Positions 1-8,610 of a stretch of 12,075 nucleotides of DNA are shown piece by piece (the stretch's first letter is position 1; each line of letters begins with the position of its first letter). The DNA is taken from the NCBI RefSeq assembly GCF_000003605.2, contig NW_003122409.1:261968-274042 (forward strand). Direction: 5' to 3'. The position numbers were made by a program, and so were the translations under genes. The notes beneath the pieces are model-generated. The model was not told the origin of the DNA. It searched no databases and saw nothing but the letters and a program-made list of their open reading frames with translations. This stretch comes from Saccoglossus kowalevskii (lineage: Eukaryota; Hemichordata; Enteropneusta; Harrimaniidae).

Positions 1-110
1 TTTTTAGTGGAGTCGAAAATTTGGAGGTAAATAAAACACCGAAACCCGGCAAATAAATAGGCGGTCAAATTTTTAGAGGGGTCGAAATTTTGGAGTTTTC
101 GCGGTGTTAA
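1..110. repeat. Short repeat-derived segment with direct and inverted copies
   Basis: A block at 1-26 (TTTTTAGTGGAGTCGAAAAT followed by TTGGAG) recurs imperfectly at 70-95, giving a direct repeat about 68 bases apart. A second signal is inverted: AAACACCG near 37-44 pairs with CGGTGTTAATTA near 102-113. The segment is also richer in CG dinucleotides (ACCG, CCCGG, GGCGG, TCGCGG) than the AT-rich DNA after it. This mix suggests the end of a dispersed element cut by the window edge. I cannot assign a family. Confidence 0.4.
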
Positions 111-120
111 TTATTCCATT

Positions 121-316
121 TCAATGAAACTTAGTACAAAGATGCTCTAGGACAATGTACAAACCTAATTAGTTTGGGGTAAAAATCTGTTCATATTAAT
201 TCCCTAATAAGCATAATAATTCATAATTTTTTGGTTCTGTTACATTGCGCAGACCTCATTAGTTTTACACTCAAATCTGGTCATATTAATTTTCTGATTT
301 GCATAATTAGTTTTCA
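121..316. repeat. Decayed tandem duplication, about 90-bp period
   Basis: Two copies line up at a constant offset of 90 bases: ACCTAATTAG at 163 matches ACCTCATTAG at 253, TCATATTAATT at 191 matches 281, and GCATAAT at 211 matches 301. Many mismatches separate the copies, so the duplication is old. The first copy is about 121-210 and the second about 211-300, with a partial continuation. It carries no open frame of note and may belong to a dispersed element; no family is assigned. Confidence 0.6.
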
Positions 317-749
317 GCTAAGTAATTTCGAATTATATTTAATGTGTCTCCAATACTCTCAGCACATGGGAGTTCTTTCTAAGCTTTCTTTGATTTTTAT
401 TTGATGGAATGGCTATCCCACAATGCATTGCGTTGTCAAACAGACTGAAATTGTTTCAAAGTTGTACTTTTGAAGATGATGATAATTCTAATGAAACATT
501 CTTGTTCATAATTTATCTACTATTGTCATGTTTCTCTTTACCTTTTTTTATTTAGCTCTGTTGTAGACTAAATCTGATTACTTCGATATTCTATATCTAG
601 ACACCTCAAGTGGACCTTTGTACATTTTGTGGTGATAAGTTTCTCATCTATATTGAAAACAATACGTCACCTCACAGATCGTATGATTTATAACCCCAGC
701 CTTCCCGTTCATATCACTAACAATTCTGGAATTGCTTGTTTTAAATATA

Positions 750-771
750 GAAAACAAATATTTTTGTTTTC
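750..771. repeat. A/T-rich inverted repeat, first copy
   Basis: The arms GAAAACAAA (750-758) and TTTGTTTTC (763-771) are perfect reverse complements separated by four bases, TATT. A closely similar palindrome lies at 1192-1211. It could be a cruciform-prone remnant of a mobile element or simply composition-driven; function is unknown. Confidence 0.5.
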
Positions 772-1191
772 ATGATACCAGTACAATGATGTGTTAAAAA
801 TATTAAATAATTTTGTGTCAGCCAGCTCGGGGAAATAAACCTCTAGGACGTCAATTCAATTTGTAATCTCTTGTTCAAGCAAGTGTGCTGTAATTAATAT
901 ACAAAAATGATAAGCTAAAGCACCACCAGGTGAAATGAGAATGGAGAAATGATTATTACTACTACCCGACACCCCCACCTAATTGTCTATCTATCCCCCT
1001 TGTCAAATAAAATTTAATTGACAAATTCGTGCTTTCAGTGCTCAGAAAAAAGAATGATGAAGTTTCTGGTATATTTCTTTTTGAAATTTTGATGTAAATT
1101 AACATATCCTAATTTTAATTATAAAGTTGTGCTTTTTTTGTCAAAAATGTTGTCAAAATAAAATTAAAAGCTTGATTTACCCGATGACCAG

Positions 1192-1211
1192 AAACAAAAA
1201 TATTTTTGTTT
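1192..1211. repeat. Perfect 20-bp A/T-rich palindrome, second copy
   Basis: The 20 bases from 1192 to 1211 (AAACAAAAA then TATTTTTGTTT) equal their own reverse complement. The core ACAAA/TATTTTTGTTTT is shared with the inverted repeat at 750-771, in the same local context AGAAA...TTTTC. Two similar palindromes about 440 bases apart could mark the ends or centres of related decayed elements. Confidence 0.5.
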
Positions 1212-1900
1212 TCGTTGTATGAAAATATTTAATAGATAGATACCAGGAAAAAATTATATTAAAAAGTACATCTAATAAATTAAGTTTAATATTTTAAAAT
1301 GTACAGTGTAACTAATATTGAAAATAAAATATAAATGAGATCAAAACACTTAATATGCGGAGCATGTTTTTAATAGTAATTCATACATATCCTTTGTGTG
1401 TAAATCGGTACAGTGTGTTTCCTCCTATTGTCAGGAAATATTTTTACCTAATAAGGGAAGTTGGATATATAATAGGAAACATTTATTTTTGAATGAAATG
1501 TGTTTGGAATTCTTTATTAGTAGTCGCTCTAACATTATTTAATACTAAGTAATTTAGGTTCACAGTACACTTTGAATACCCTATGCATGCAGCAGTATTC
1601 CCATCATGATTAATATCTGCCCTCCCTGTGACAATGCACTGAATGGTACAGTCTTTTGTATGTTTGTAACCAATCAGAGAACATGCTTGATTGCCATTCA
1701 TTAATTGTCTATTAGCTGCACCTGATAGCTTTGTATTAATTCATGTGTGGCTTGCATACTAATGTACTCACTCACAATCTATTGTGTAATTTTTGAAGAA
1801 GAAAAATAGGCATAAAATAAAATAAAATACAAATAGTAGCATTGTCAGATTTTTTTATCTGTCTTTGTTGTTGTCAACTGATGGTTAATTCAAATACTTA

Positions 1901-2396
1901 TTTATGAATATAAACAGACAGTTTTGCGGAACACAGAGTTTATTGTGTTCTTGTTCAACTTCAGTTCCATTTAGTGGTCTACCTCTGAGGATTTGCCCCT
2001 TGACCTCTACTTTCCCCGTTGTCATAGTAACCTGTCAGGATTCAGATATCGATGCTGAATTATCGGTTGTATTATGGAGGCATATGTGACTAGCATAGAA
2101 CAGTAGATTCTTTAATGTTTTTCCCACCTCCCACCTTGTTTTCTATTACTACGTATAGTTGGTAAGGAGTGTTAGATTACACTCTACTTCTTGCTTGGTA
2201 TTCAAAATTTAACTCAGACATTTTCTGGATTAACACTGCAATTTTAATGGTGATTGTCATCCTGTGTACTCGGCTCCTGATCGTATTCACTCAATTGAAT
2301 TAAGACATGTGCTGGCTAAATTGATCACCAAGCAGGGCAATTAGCATGGATGAATCTGGACACTGAGGAATTGGCGGCATTTATGGAGTACGAAAG
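1901..2396 (+). other. Possible 5' flank and leader of the gene starting at 2397
   Basis: This stretch has fewer homopolymer runs and more balanced composition than its surroundings, notably at 1930-2090 and 2240-2396. It ends directly at the candidate start codon. Two short upstream frames precede that ATG: ATG at 2346 runs six codons to TGA at 2364, and ATG at 2384 runs twelve codons to TGA at 2420, overlapping the proposed start in another frame. If transcribed they would act as small upstream ORFs. I see no convincing TATA box or initiator, so the transcription start is not placed. A 61-codon frame at 1904-2089 has no recognisable features and is not called. Confidence 0.3.
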
Positions 2397-2447
2397 ATGG
2401 CTTGTAATGGTGATACTGTGAATCATATAAACGTTGTTACAAACCAG
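2397..2447 (+). CDS. Candidate first coding exon, unknown protein
   Basis: What is seen: ATG at 2397 sits in a strong animal start context (AAGATGG, A at -3 and G at +4). It follows an in-frame TGA at 2364, and the frame stays open for 17 codons to a near-consensus donor, CAG|GTAAGG, with GT at 2448-2449. The peptide is MACNGDTVNHINVVTNQ, which is polar and has no membrane segment or signal peptide. The exon ends in phase 0, matching the phase-0 acceptor of the exon at 11617. Inference: this is the N-terminal exon of a plus-strand gene with a long first intron. I do not recognise the protein. It is short enough that a chance ATG-plus-donor pairing is possible. Intermediate or alternative exons may exist. 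Confidence 0.5.
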
Positions 2448-3826
2448 GTAAGGGCATCATCCATTGCTTGTGTCATTGTAGAAATCACATCCAGTCAGTT
2501 AATGAGGATTACTTCTGGTGAATGCCTCTGACCAATTGTTGGCGGTTATTTCTCGGCTATAGCGTTGAATCTTAATTTTGACAGAATCATCTTGTTTGAA
2601 TATGGAAAAAGGGGCAAGGTGTGTTTCATTTAAATTCATAATAAGGTGAATCGGCTGTGGATAAAGGTACGTAAACAGAAATGTAGACGTAAGCAGCGAC
2701 CTAACACATGTCTGCCAGTCAGCTGACTTCATGATGATGTCATCCATGTTGTTATTTGGGCTGATACAGTCATTTTTGTAACTGAATGTCAACGTGTTCA
2801 TATTTTTTGTCAAATTTCTATTTAAAATGGTGCTTATTGAAATTATTCTGTCATTTTCTGTTGGTATTTTTGTTTGAGAATAAATTTCTATTTTCAAATG
2901 AATCAAATAATTTTAGACCTAGTCAATTATTAATTTTTTGCTCCTTTTATAATTTTCAAAATAATTATGTTGATATTAGATTTAGGCAGAGTATTATGTG
3001 TGAATTCTTCAATGTCACTTGCAGTTTAAATTTCTAAAGGTGCTGACAATTGATGATCAGATATTTAAAAAGATATCACTCGTGTATATGATTGTCGCTT
3101 TGTTTGCCTTTACCTGAAAATATGTTTGAACGGTGTTTTTGAAATGAAATACTATCTGTAAGAGAAATTAAATATTTCACTCAATATATTTGTTTAGTAG
3201 GCTGCAATTTTGAATTTAATATTTTAATGTGATGAATTTTAATAATTGACATATTGAATATGTTGGATTAAAAATTGATCAAGGTTTTGGCGAAATATGT
3301 ACAAGTGCGAAATTCTTGTTAATAATTAACATCAGTGGTGTTTTATTACGTTCTACAATAAACAAAAGAAGAAACATTTTATTAAAAGTGAATTTTCGAT
3401 ATTTAAATTTTTAGTGAGAATATATATACCAGTAAGACCTAACAATCAACAAATTCAATTTTTTTGAGGGAAAAAAAGGGGAATTTTATAACGATGGTCG
3501 CTGGGCATACCTGAAACATTATTTACTACTATACCTAGGGGGATTTAAATAACAGCTCTTATCCATTCAGGCTGATAGAATATGGAAATCTTTGGCATCC
3601 TCCGGAGGTTTGTCACAAATTCCCTCATTAGAAACTGATAAAATTATAGCCCATGCTTGCAGCATCTGTTAATAAGTACGTCAGCAAAGCATAATCAGAA
3701 AAAAAAAGACCGGGAGCAATTTGTTTAATTCATGTAAGCAGAAAATTTTAATTATTGTTGATGTGCAAATACCCTATTGAACATTGGTGTACATTCATAA
3801 GGTCATGATGGATCACCTGTATTCAG
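2448..3826. other. Intronic DNA after exon 1, no further gene seen
   Basis: The first 350 bases are moderately complex; after about 2790 the DNA becomes very AT-rich with dense stops. A 135-codon minus-strand frame at 2499-2906 exists, but its composition is generic for AT-rich DNA and it has no domain, signal or splice support. An 83-codon plus-strand frame at 2786-3037 overlaps it and is mostly Phe, Asn and Leu from T-rich sequence. Neither is called. A palindromic E-box and a CRE-like motif lie at 2717-2742. Confidence 0.5.
2717..2742. promoter_or_regulatory. Palindromic E-box plus CRE-like motif
   Basis: AGTCAGCTGACT at 2717-2728 is a perfect 12-bp palindrome centred on the E-box CAGCTG, a bHLH-type site. 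Seven bases on, TGATGTCA at 2735-2742 differs by one base from the CRE/AP-1-type octamer TGACGTCA. The pair sits about 270 bases inside the proposed first intron, where enhancers are common. Binding is inferred from motif shape only. Confidence 0.25.
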
Positions 3827-4088
3827 TTAACCCTTTGATTGCTAGTATTTTTCCCACCAACTTTTTTGGCGCAAGATTTTGCACATCTTTATGTATATGT
3901 CTATTTCTTTGTTATATATTGGGCCAAATGTGGACATAACTTTGCATTGAGTACAAGTTGATCAAAAAAGTTACATGGGTTCATTTTGTGAACTAATACC
4001 GGTAATTATAGTTGTCTTAATTTGTCGTGCAAATGGATTTTACATGCACTGCATTAAATTGGACCCATTTCAACAAAATTTTGTTTAA
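3827..4088. mobile_element. piggyBac-like MITE, decayed copy with one clear end
   Basis: The left end is TTAACCCTTTGA at 3827-3838, the exact reverse complement of the right tip of the element at 11518-11529. The similarity to that copy's left arm continues inward through TATTTTTCCCACC (TATTTTTCCCGCC in the other copy) and TTTTGGCGCAAGATTTTGCACAT (TTTTGTGCAAATATTTTCACAT). TTAA followed by CCCTTTG is typical of piggyBac-superfamily ends, which insert at TTAA. No clean right end is visible; a TTAA at 4085-4088 lies at about the expected distance and may be the eroded end, so the right boundary is tentative. It has no coding capacity. Confidence 0.5.
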
Positions 4089-4900
4089 CGATCACTACGC
4101 TTTACGATAAAAAAAAAAGCATATATTTATACATATATATTTATATTTATATCTTTATACAATTCAACAAGATTCATCGTCTCAAATTATTTGCTTGGTT
4201 TAAAAAATACAGTTTTGATTTACTGAGAAAAGTTGATAAAAGATTCTAAGAATGGTCATACAGAGTAGTGAATATCTTCCGTATATGTTGGCGACTGGGG
4301 GCCAGTTGTGTGAAAATAAAGATTATTTTCTTTAATTGGTGTGCAGTTTTCAATATAAAACTTTGTGAATTGTGTAATTTGTGGTTTGTGGATTGACTTT
4401 TACAAAACTAGCCTGAGTTAAGAACACATATTTAAGATTATAGTGGTATTTTTGGTTGTACTAGCTGCAAATTTTCTAAAAACACAGAATGATCATTTTA
4501 TCCAGATATTGTGTCATGCAGTCCCCCATTTCCAGCTAACTTCACTAAGGTCAAGCTGCAATGTTTGCTTTTGAATTCTCTCTGCTTCTACTACTAGATA
4601 CTTAAATAACTTTCTTTATTCAGTCGTCAGTGGTTTTCATTTGAAAAGGGATAATTATCTTGTTGACACATACTTGATAAAATCACAAAAGGTTTTCGCA
4701 TCTTAAAACTAAATGGTTTGTGTTGACAAAAAGAGAAAAGAATGTGCTTAGCTTTTATTATTAAAGTCAAAGCAGCGTGTCAAATAAAGTATTGTTATCA
4801 TATTCACTAACTAAATTAGTAACTAAGGTGGTATTTAGGAAGATATTTTTTCCAGATAGAATATTTTGTATTTTTTTTCAACTTCAACTTCAAGTGGCAG
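4089..4900. other. AT-rich intronic DNA before the minisatellite, no gene seen
   Basis: It begins with a low-complexity A/T tract (about 4110-4161: an A10 run, then alternating ATATAT/TTTATA). The rest is ordinary AT-rich sequence with stops in all frames. AAAATAA at 4314-4320 and TTATTTT at 4324-4330 form a short inverted repeat. Just before the array, TTCAAC is repeated imperfectly around 4878-4893. Nothing looks coding. Confidence 0.5.
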
Positions 4901-5400
4901 TAGTGGTCATCCTTATATGATGTTGGCTATCCTTATATGATGAACACCTTTATATGGTGATGGCCATCTTTATATGGTGGTTAACATCTTCATATGTTGG
5001 TTAACATCTTCATATGTTGGTGAACATCTTTATATGTTGGTGAACATCTTTATATGGTGGTGAACATCTTTATATGGTAGTGGCCATATTTATATGGTAG
5101 TGGCCATCTTTATATGGTAGTGGCCATCTTTATATGGTAGTGGCCATCTTTATATGGTGGTGAACATCTATATATGGTGGTGAACATCTTTATATGGTAG
5201 TGGCCATTTTTATATGGCGTTTAACATCTATATATGGTGGTGAACATCTTTATATGGTGGTTAACATCTTTATATGGTGGTTAACATCTTTATATGGTGG
5301 TGAACATCTTTATATGGTGGTGAACATCTTTATATGGTGGTGAACATCTTTACATGGTGGTGAACACCTTTATATGGTGGTGAATATCTTTATATGGTGG

Positions 5401-5600
5401 TTAACATCTTTATATGGTGGTGAACATTCTTATATGGTGGTGGCCATATTTATATGGTGGTGAACATCTTTATATGGCGGTGATCATCCTTATATGGTGA
5501 TGGCCATCTTTATATAGTGGTGAATATTTTTATATGGTGGTTAACATCTTCATATGTTGGTGAACATTTTATATGGTGGTGGCCATCTTTATATGGTGGT
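5401..5600. repeat. Higher-order block 1 of the minisatellite
   Basis: This ten-unit run has a distinctive order: TTAACATC, GAACATTCT, GGCCATATT, GAACATC with GGCGG, GATCATCC, GGCCATC with TATAGTGG, GAATATTTT, TTAACATCTTCATATG, a 19-base GAACATTTT unit, then GGCCATC. The same order, wholly or partly, recurs near 5660-5780, 6118-6260, 6376-6540 and 6775-6850, showing that several units were duplicated together. Confidence 0.8.
5488..5497. promoter_or_regulatory. Exact CArG box in a minisatellite unit
   Basis: CCTTATATGG matches the SRF consensus CC(A/T)6GG at every position. A second exact copy lies at 5707-5716 in the corresponding unit of higher-order block 2. Most other units carry CTTTATATGG, which misses the consensus only at the second base. 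Occupancy by SRF or another MADS-box factor is not shown and may be coincidental to the repeat sequence. Confidence 0.3.
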
Positions 5601-5659
5601 GGCCATCTTTATATGGTGGTGAACATCTTTATATGGTGGTGAACATCTTTATATGGTGG

Positions 5660-5780
5660 TGGCCATATTTATATGGTGGTGAACATCTTTATATGGCGGT
5701 GATCATCCTTATATGGTGATGGCCATCTTTATATAGTGGTGAATATTTTTATATGGTGGTTAACATTTTATATGGTGGTG
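5660..5780. repeat. Higher-order block 2, with one-unit deletion
   Basis: It repeats the block-1 order from GGCCATATT through GATCATCC, TATAGTGG and GAATATTTT. Then TTAACATTTTATATGG replaces two units of block 1. The difference is exactly one 20-base unit lost between the CAT of TTAACAT and the CAT of GAACAT, as expected from slippage or unequal exchange at a shared trinucleotide. Confidence 0.75.
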
Positions 5781-6117
5781 GCCATCTTTATATGGTGGTG
5801 AACATCTTTATATGGTGGTGAACATCTTTATATGGCGGTGAACATCTTTATATGGTGGTGGCCATTTTATATGGTGGTGAACATCTTTATATGGTGGTGA
5901 ACATCTTTATATGGTGGTGAAAATCTTTATATGGTGGTGAACATCTTTATATGGTGGTGAATATCTTTATATGGTGGTGAACATCTTTATATGGTGGTTA
6001 ACATATTTATATGGTGGTGAACATCTTTATATGGTGGTTAACATATTTATATGGTGGTGAACATATTTATATGGTGGTGAACATCTTTATATGGTGGTGA
6101 ACATCTTTATATGGTGG

Positions 6118-6260
6118 TTAACATCTTTATATGGTGGTGAACATTCTTATATGGTGGTGGCCATATTTATATGGTGATGGCCATCTTTTTTTGGTGGTGA
6201 ATATTTTTATATGGTGGTTAACATCTTCATATGTTGGTGAACATTTTATATGGTGGTGAA
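6118..6260. repeat. Higher-order block 3
   Basis: The order is TTAACATC, GAACATTCT, GGCCATATT, then GGCCATCTTTTTTTGG (a T-run change from TATA), GAATATTTT, TTAACATCTTCATATG and a 19-base GAACATTTT unit. Compared with block 1 it lacks the GAACATC/GGCGG and GATCATCC pair. It is most like block 4, which starts 259 bases downstream. Confidence 0.75.
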
Positions 6261-6375
6261 CATCTTTATATGGTGGTGAACATCTTTATATGGTGGTGAA
6301 CATCTTTATATGGTGGTGAATATTTTTATATGGTGGTGAACATCTTTATATGATGGTGAACATCTTTATATGGTG

Positions 6376-6540
6376 GTTAACATCTTTATATGGTGGTGAA
6401 CATTCTTATATGGTGGTGGCCATATTTATATGGTGATGGCCATCTTTATATAGTGGTGAATATTTTTATATGGTGGTTAACATCTTCATATGTTGGTGAA
6501 CATTTTATATGGTGGTGGCCATCTTTACATGGTGGTGGCC
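6376..6540. repeat. Higher-order block 4
   Basis: It shares the unit order of block 3, including loss of the GGCGG and GATCATCC units, but keeps TATAGTGG. It ends with GGCCATCTTTACATGG units. The GAACATTCT markers of blocks 3 and 4 lie at 6141 and 6400. A fifth, shorter partial block with the same marker starts near 6775. Confidence 0.75.
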
Positions 6541-7601
6541 ATCTTTACATGGTGGTGAACATCTTTATATGGTGGTGAACATCTTTATATGGTGGTGAAC
6601 ATCTTTATATGGTGGTGACCATTTTTATATGGTGGTGACCATTTTTATATGGTGGTGAACATCTTTATATGGTGGTGAACATCTTTATATGGGGGCGAAC
6701 ATCTTTATATGGTGGTGAACATCTTTATATGGTGGTGAACATCTTTATGTGGTGGTGACTATCTTTATATGGTGGTTAACATCTTTATATGGTGGTGAAC
6801 ATTCTTATACGGTGGTGGCCATATTTATATGGTGGTGAATATCTTTATATGGTGGTGAACATCTTTATATGGTGGTGACTATCTTTATATGGTGGTGACT
6901 ATCTTTATATGGTGGTGAACATCTTTATATGGTGGTGAACATCTTTATATGGTGGTGAATATCTTTATATGGTGGTGAACATCTTTATATGGTGGTGAAC
7001 TTATCTTTACAAGATAGTGGTCATCATTATTTATATAGTTTAGACTGTACCTTACGTCTTTATATAGTAGTGACCATCTTTGCATGATGGTGGATATTTT
7101 TATAGTTTTGCATAAAACTAAATTTAGTATAAGTATAGTATAAGTATAAATAAATCATAGTCAACTTAACTTAAGTCTAAATAATATATTTTTGCTGAAA
7201 TTAATATTTGTGATACAGTTTTTTGGCTTCAACTGCCATGCGTCAGTTACAGAATAAATATAAAATATTTTATTCCTTGTACACACTTCATTTCACCTTT
7301 GGGTCATCATTGTGATTGCTTCCAAGTTACTTTGTATAGGTCCCAAAGGTAAGTTTCTAATATATTGAATTGCACAGACCTATAGTAGGCAGGGTAAACC
7401 ATAATACACAGGTTAATGGGTGAAAACTGTCAATCAAAAACATATTTCCTCAAAGATTTGGGTTCAAAAAAGCTGCTTTGCTGTAACTTTGAAACAAAGT
7501 GATAGTTATTTTTCTCTTGAGAGTAGACTGAAACAGTGTAGCAAGCAGTTATCGTGACCTGAAGTTGACCACCTGTGTCCTGTATATGAACCCTTGTCTG
7601 A

Positions 7602-7621
7602 TCACATGACTGTCACATGAC
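7602..7621. promoter_or_regulatory. Paired M-box/CLEAR-like E-boxes
   Basis: TCACATGAC occurs twice, at 7602-7610 and 7613-7621, with starts 11 bases apart, close to one helical turn. Its reverse complement, GTCATGTGA, matches the extended E-box bound by the MITF/TFE and USF families (M-box TCATGTGA). Two identical sites in phase suggest a cooperative regulatory site. Function is inferred from the motif. Confidence 0.35.
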
Positions 7622-7883
7622 ACAACTCATTCACAAGTTAAATAAACATGTCCGTCTAGTCTATAAATTGTTCCTAGACTGCTTCATTATTGCTTGTTTG
7701 GATCCATTAGCTCTCATTAACTGCTAATAGGCAACTTGAATATGTGAATGATTAGTAATTTTGTGAACATGAAATGGGAATCACTGGGGGATCAGAGAGC
7801 AAGCAAATATTTCCCTATTGACTGTTTGAACAGGATTTGATTTTAAAATTACACCCCTTCCTGTCGCTATTCATGTAACCTAT

Positions 7884-7895
7884 CATCTGCAGGTG
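7884..7895. promoter_or_regulatory. Two abutting E-boxes
   Basis: CATCTG (7884-7889) and CAGGTG (7890-7895) sit back to back with no spacer. CATCTG is the complement of CAGATG, preferred by atonal/neurogenin-type bHLH factors; CAGGTG is bound by E-proteins and by Snail/Zeb zinc-finger repressors. The surrounding 7680-7960 segment has few homopolymers and several TAAT cores, so it could be part of an enhancer. Confidence 0.25.
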
Positions 7896-8567
7896 TTTTC
7901 CCATAACGATTACGTTTTACTACAAATACCCCCAAATGACAGCCAATCGTGGTGTGATACACATTTCACAGGTTCATGAACTAAACATATAAATTTATAA
8001 TATTTTTTTTTTATCTTTTAGTAGCTGAACATTAGACATTTGTGTTTAGTTGGTGATGGGGTGATGTTAGATTTCAGAAAAAGTAACTATACAATGGAAA
8101 CTATAGAAAAAAAATATTCATAAAAAATTGATGGAAAAAGCATAAAACACAAAGTCATCCTGAGAAAAAAAAATCATCCCTCAAAATTAACAATAAAAGG
8201 AAAACAAATTATTTGCACAACATTTTGTGTCATGTCTCCTGGAATTTTCAGATTAAAAAAAAAAATTGCGGTATGCAAGTCTCACATGAACAAATAATTT
8301 ATTTTTCATGTACTACACATATCTCTCATATCGCAATGATGAACATGCCTGTCTGCTTGTCTGTGAAATCATCAGATAGCTGCTTTGAATATAGGGTAGA
8401 CAGACATTAAATGCAAACAACCACCTGTCATAAAAACGATTCAACTGATTTACATACTCATGTTTAATAACATTTTGTTCATCTGAGATGTTATATTATT
8501 ATATATATTTATTTTTTTGGTAACTTTACTTTATTGTACCAGCATTAACAACATTCATTATTATAGG

Positions 8568-8610
8568 ATGAATGAATGAATGAATGAATGAATGAATGAT
8601 AATGAATGAA
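8568..8610. repeat. (ATGA)n tetranucleotide microsatellite
   Basis: Eight perfect ATGA units run from 8568 to 8599, then a T and further AATGAATGAA to 8610. The interruption indicates some age. A 66-codon minus-strand frame across it (8526-8726) owes its Ser-Phe-Ile-His runs to this repeat and is not called. Confidence 0.95.

Larger units (their letters stand above)
317..1900. other. AT-rich non-coding DNA, no supportable gene
   Basis: This stretch has dense stops in all frames, many A/T runs and scattered AATAAA strings with no coding region for them to terminate. Two related A/T-rich inverted repeats lie in it (750-771 and 1192-1211, listed separately). A 72-codon minus-strand frame at 1483-1701 has five cysteines but no recognisable domain, signal peptide or clear splice site, so it is not called. 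The part near 1900 could be upstream flank of the gene proposed at 2397, but no TATA box or other core promoter element stands out. Confidence 0.6.
4901..7104. repeat. 20-bp minisatellite array, about 105-110 units
   Basis: The dominant unit is TGGTGAACATCTTTATATGG, in near-perfect 20-base register from about 4941 to 7000. Monomer variants differ at the second to sixth positions and in the T-run: GAACATC, GGCCATC, TTAACATC, GAATATT, GAACATTCT, GATCATCC. Some units are 19 bases long (GAACATTTTATATGG types), shifting the register. Both edges are diverged: the first units (4901-4940) read TCATCCTTATATGA and CTATCCTTATATGA, and after about 7010 only broken units remain, to about 7104. G far exceeds C on the plus strand. 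The minus strand of most units reads CCATATAAAGATG, containing a TATAAA string. The period is not a multiple of three, so translated frames inside (for example 6390-6578, rich in Trp, Ile and Val) are artefacts. It lies in the proposed first intron. Confidence 0.97.
7105..8567. other. Intronic DNA after the minisatellite, no supportable exon
   Basis: After a short AT-rich run the sequence becomes more complex (about 7290-7960) and contains several E-box motifs, listed separately. A perfect donor-like AAG|GTAAGT occurs at 7346-7354, with an open frame upstream to about 7181, but there is no convincing acceptor and the peptide looks random. From 7980 to 8520 it is again A-rich with long A runs. 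A 65-codon plus-strand frame at 8213-8410 has no features of a real protein and is not called. Confidence 0.5.

Noticed and set aside
1483-1701. 72-codon minus-strand frame with five cysteines
   Set aside because: The cysteine spacing matches no family I know, and there is no signal peptide or clear splice border. It is worth a homology search but not supportable from sequence alone.
2499-2906. 135-codon minus-strand open frame, the longest in the window
   Set aside because: It has no domain, signal peptide or splice sites, its composition is typical of AT-rich non-coding DNA, and it sits just inside the proposed intron on the opposite strand.
6390-6578. 62-codon plus-strand frame rich in Trp, Ile and Val
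   Set aside because: It lies inside the 20-bp minisatellite; the peptide repeat follows from the DNA repeat, and 19-base units break the frame elsewhere.
4901-7104. Array considered as a CRISPR
   Set aside because: The units are contiguous with no unique spacers, and the setting is eukaryotic with no cas genes.
7181-7348. Possible exon ending in a perfect donor AAG|GTAAGT
   Set aside because: The frame is open for about 56 codons, but there is no convincing acceptor and the peptide looks non-coding; an isolated good donor is expected by chance over several kilobases.
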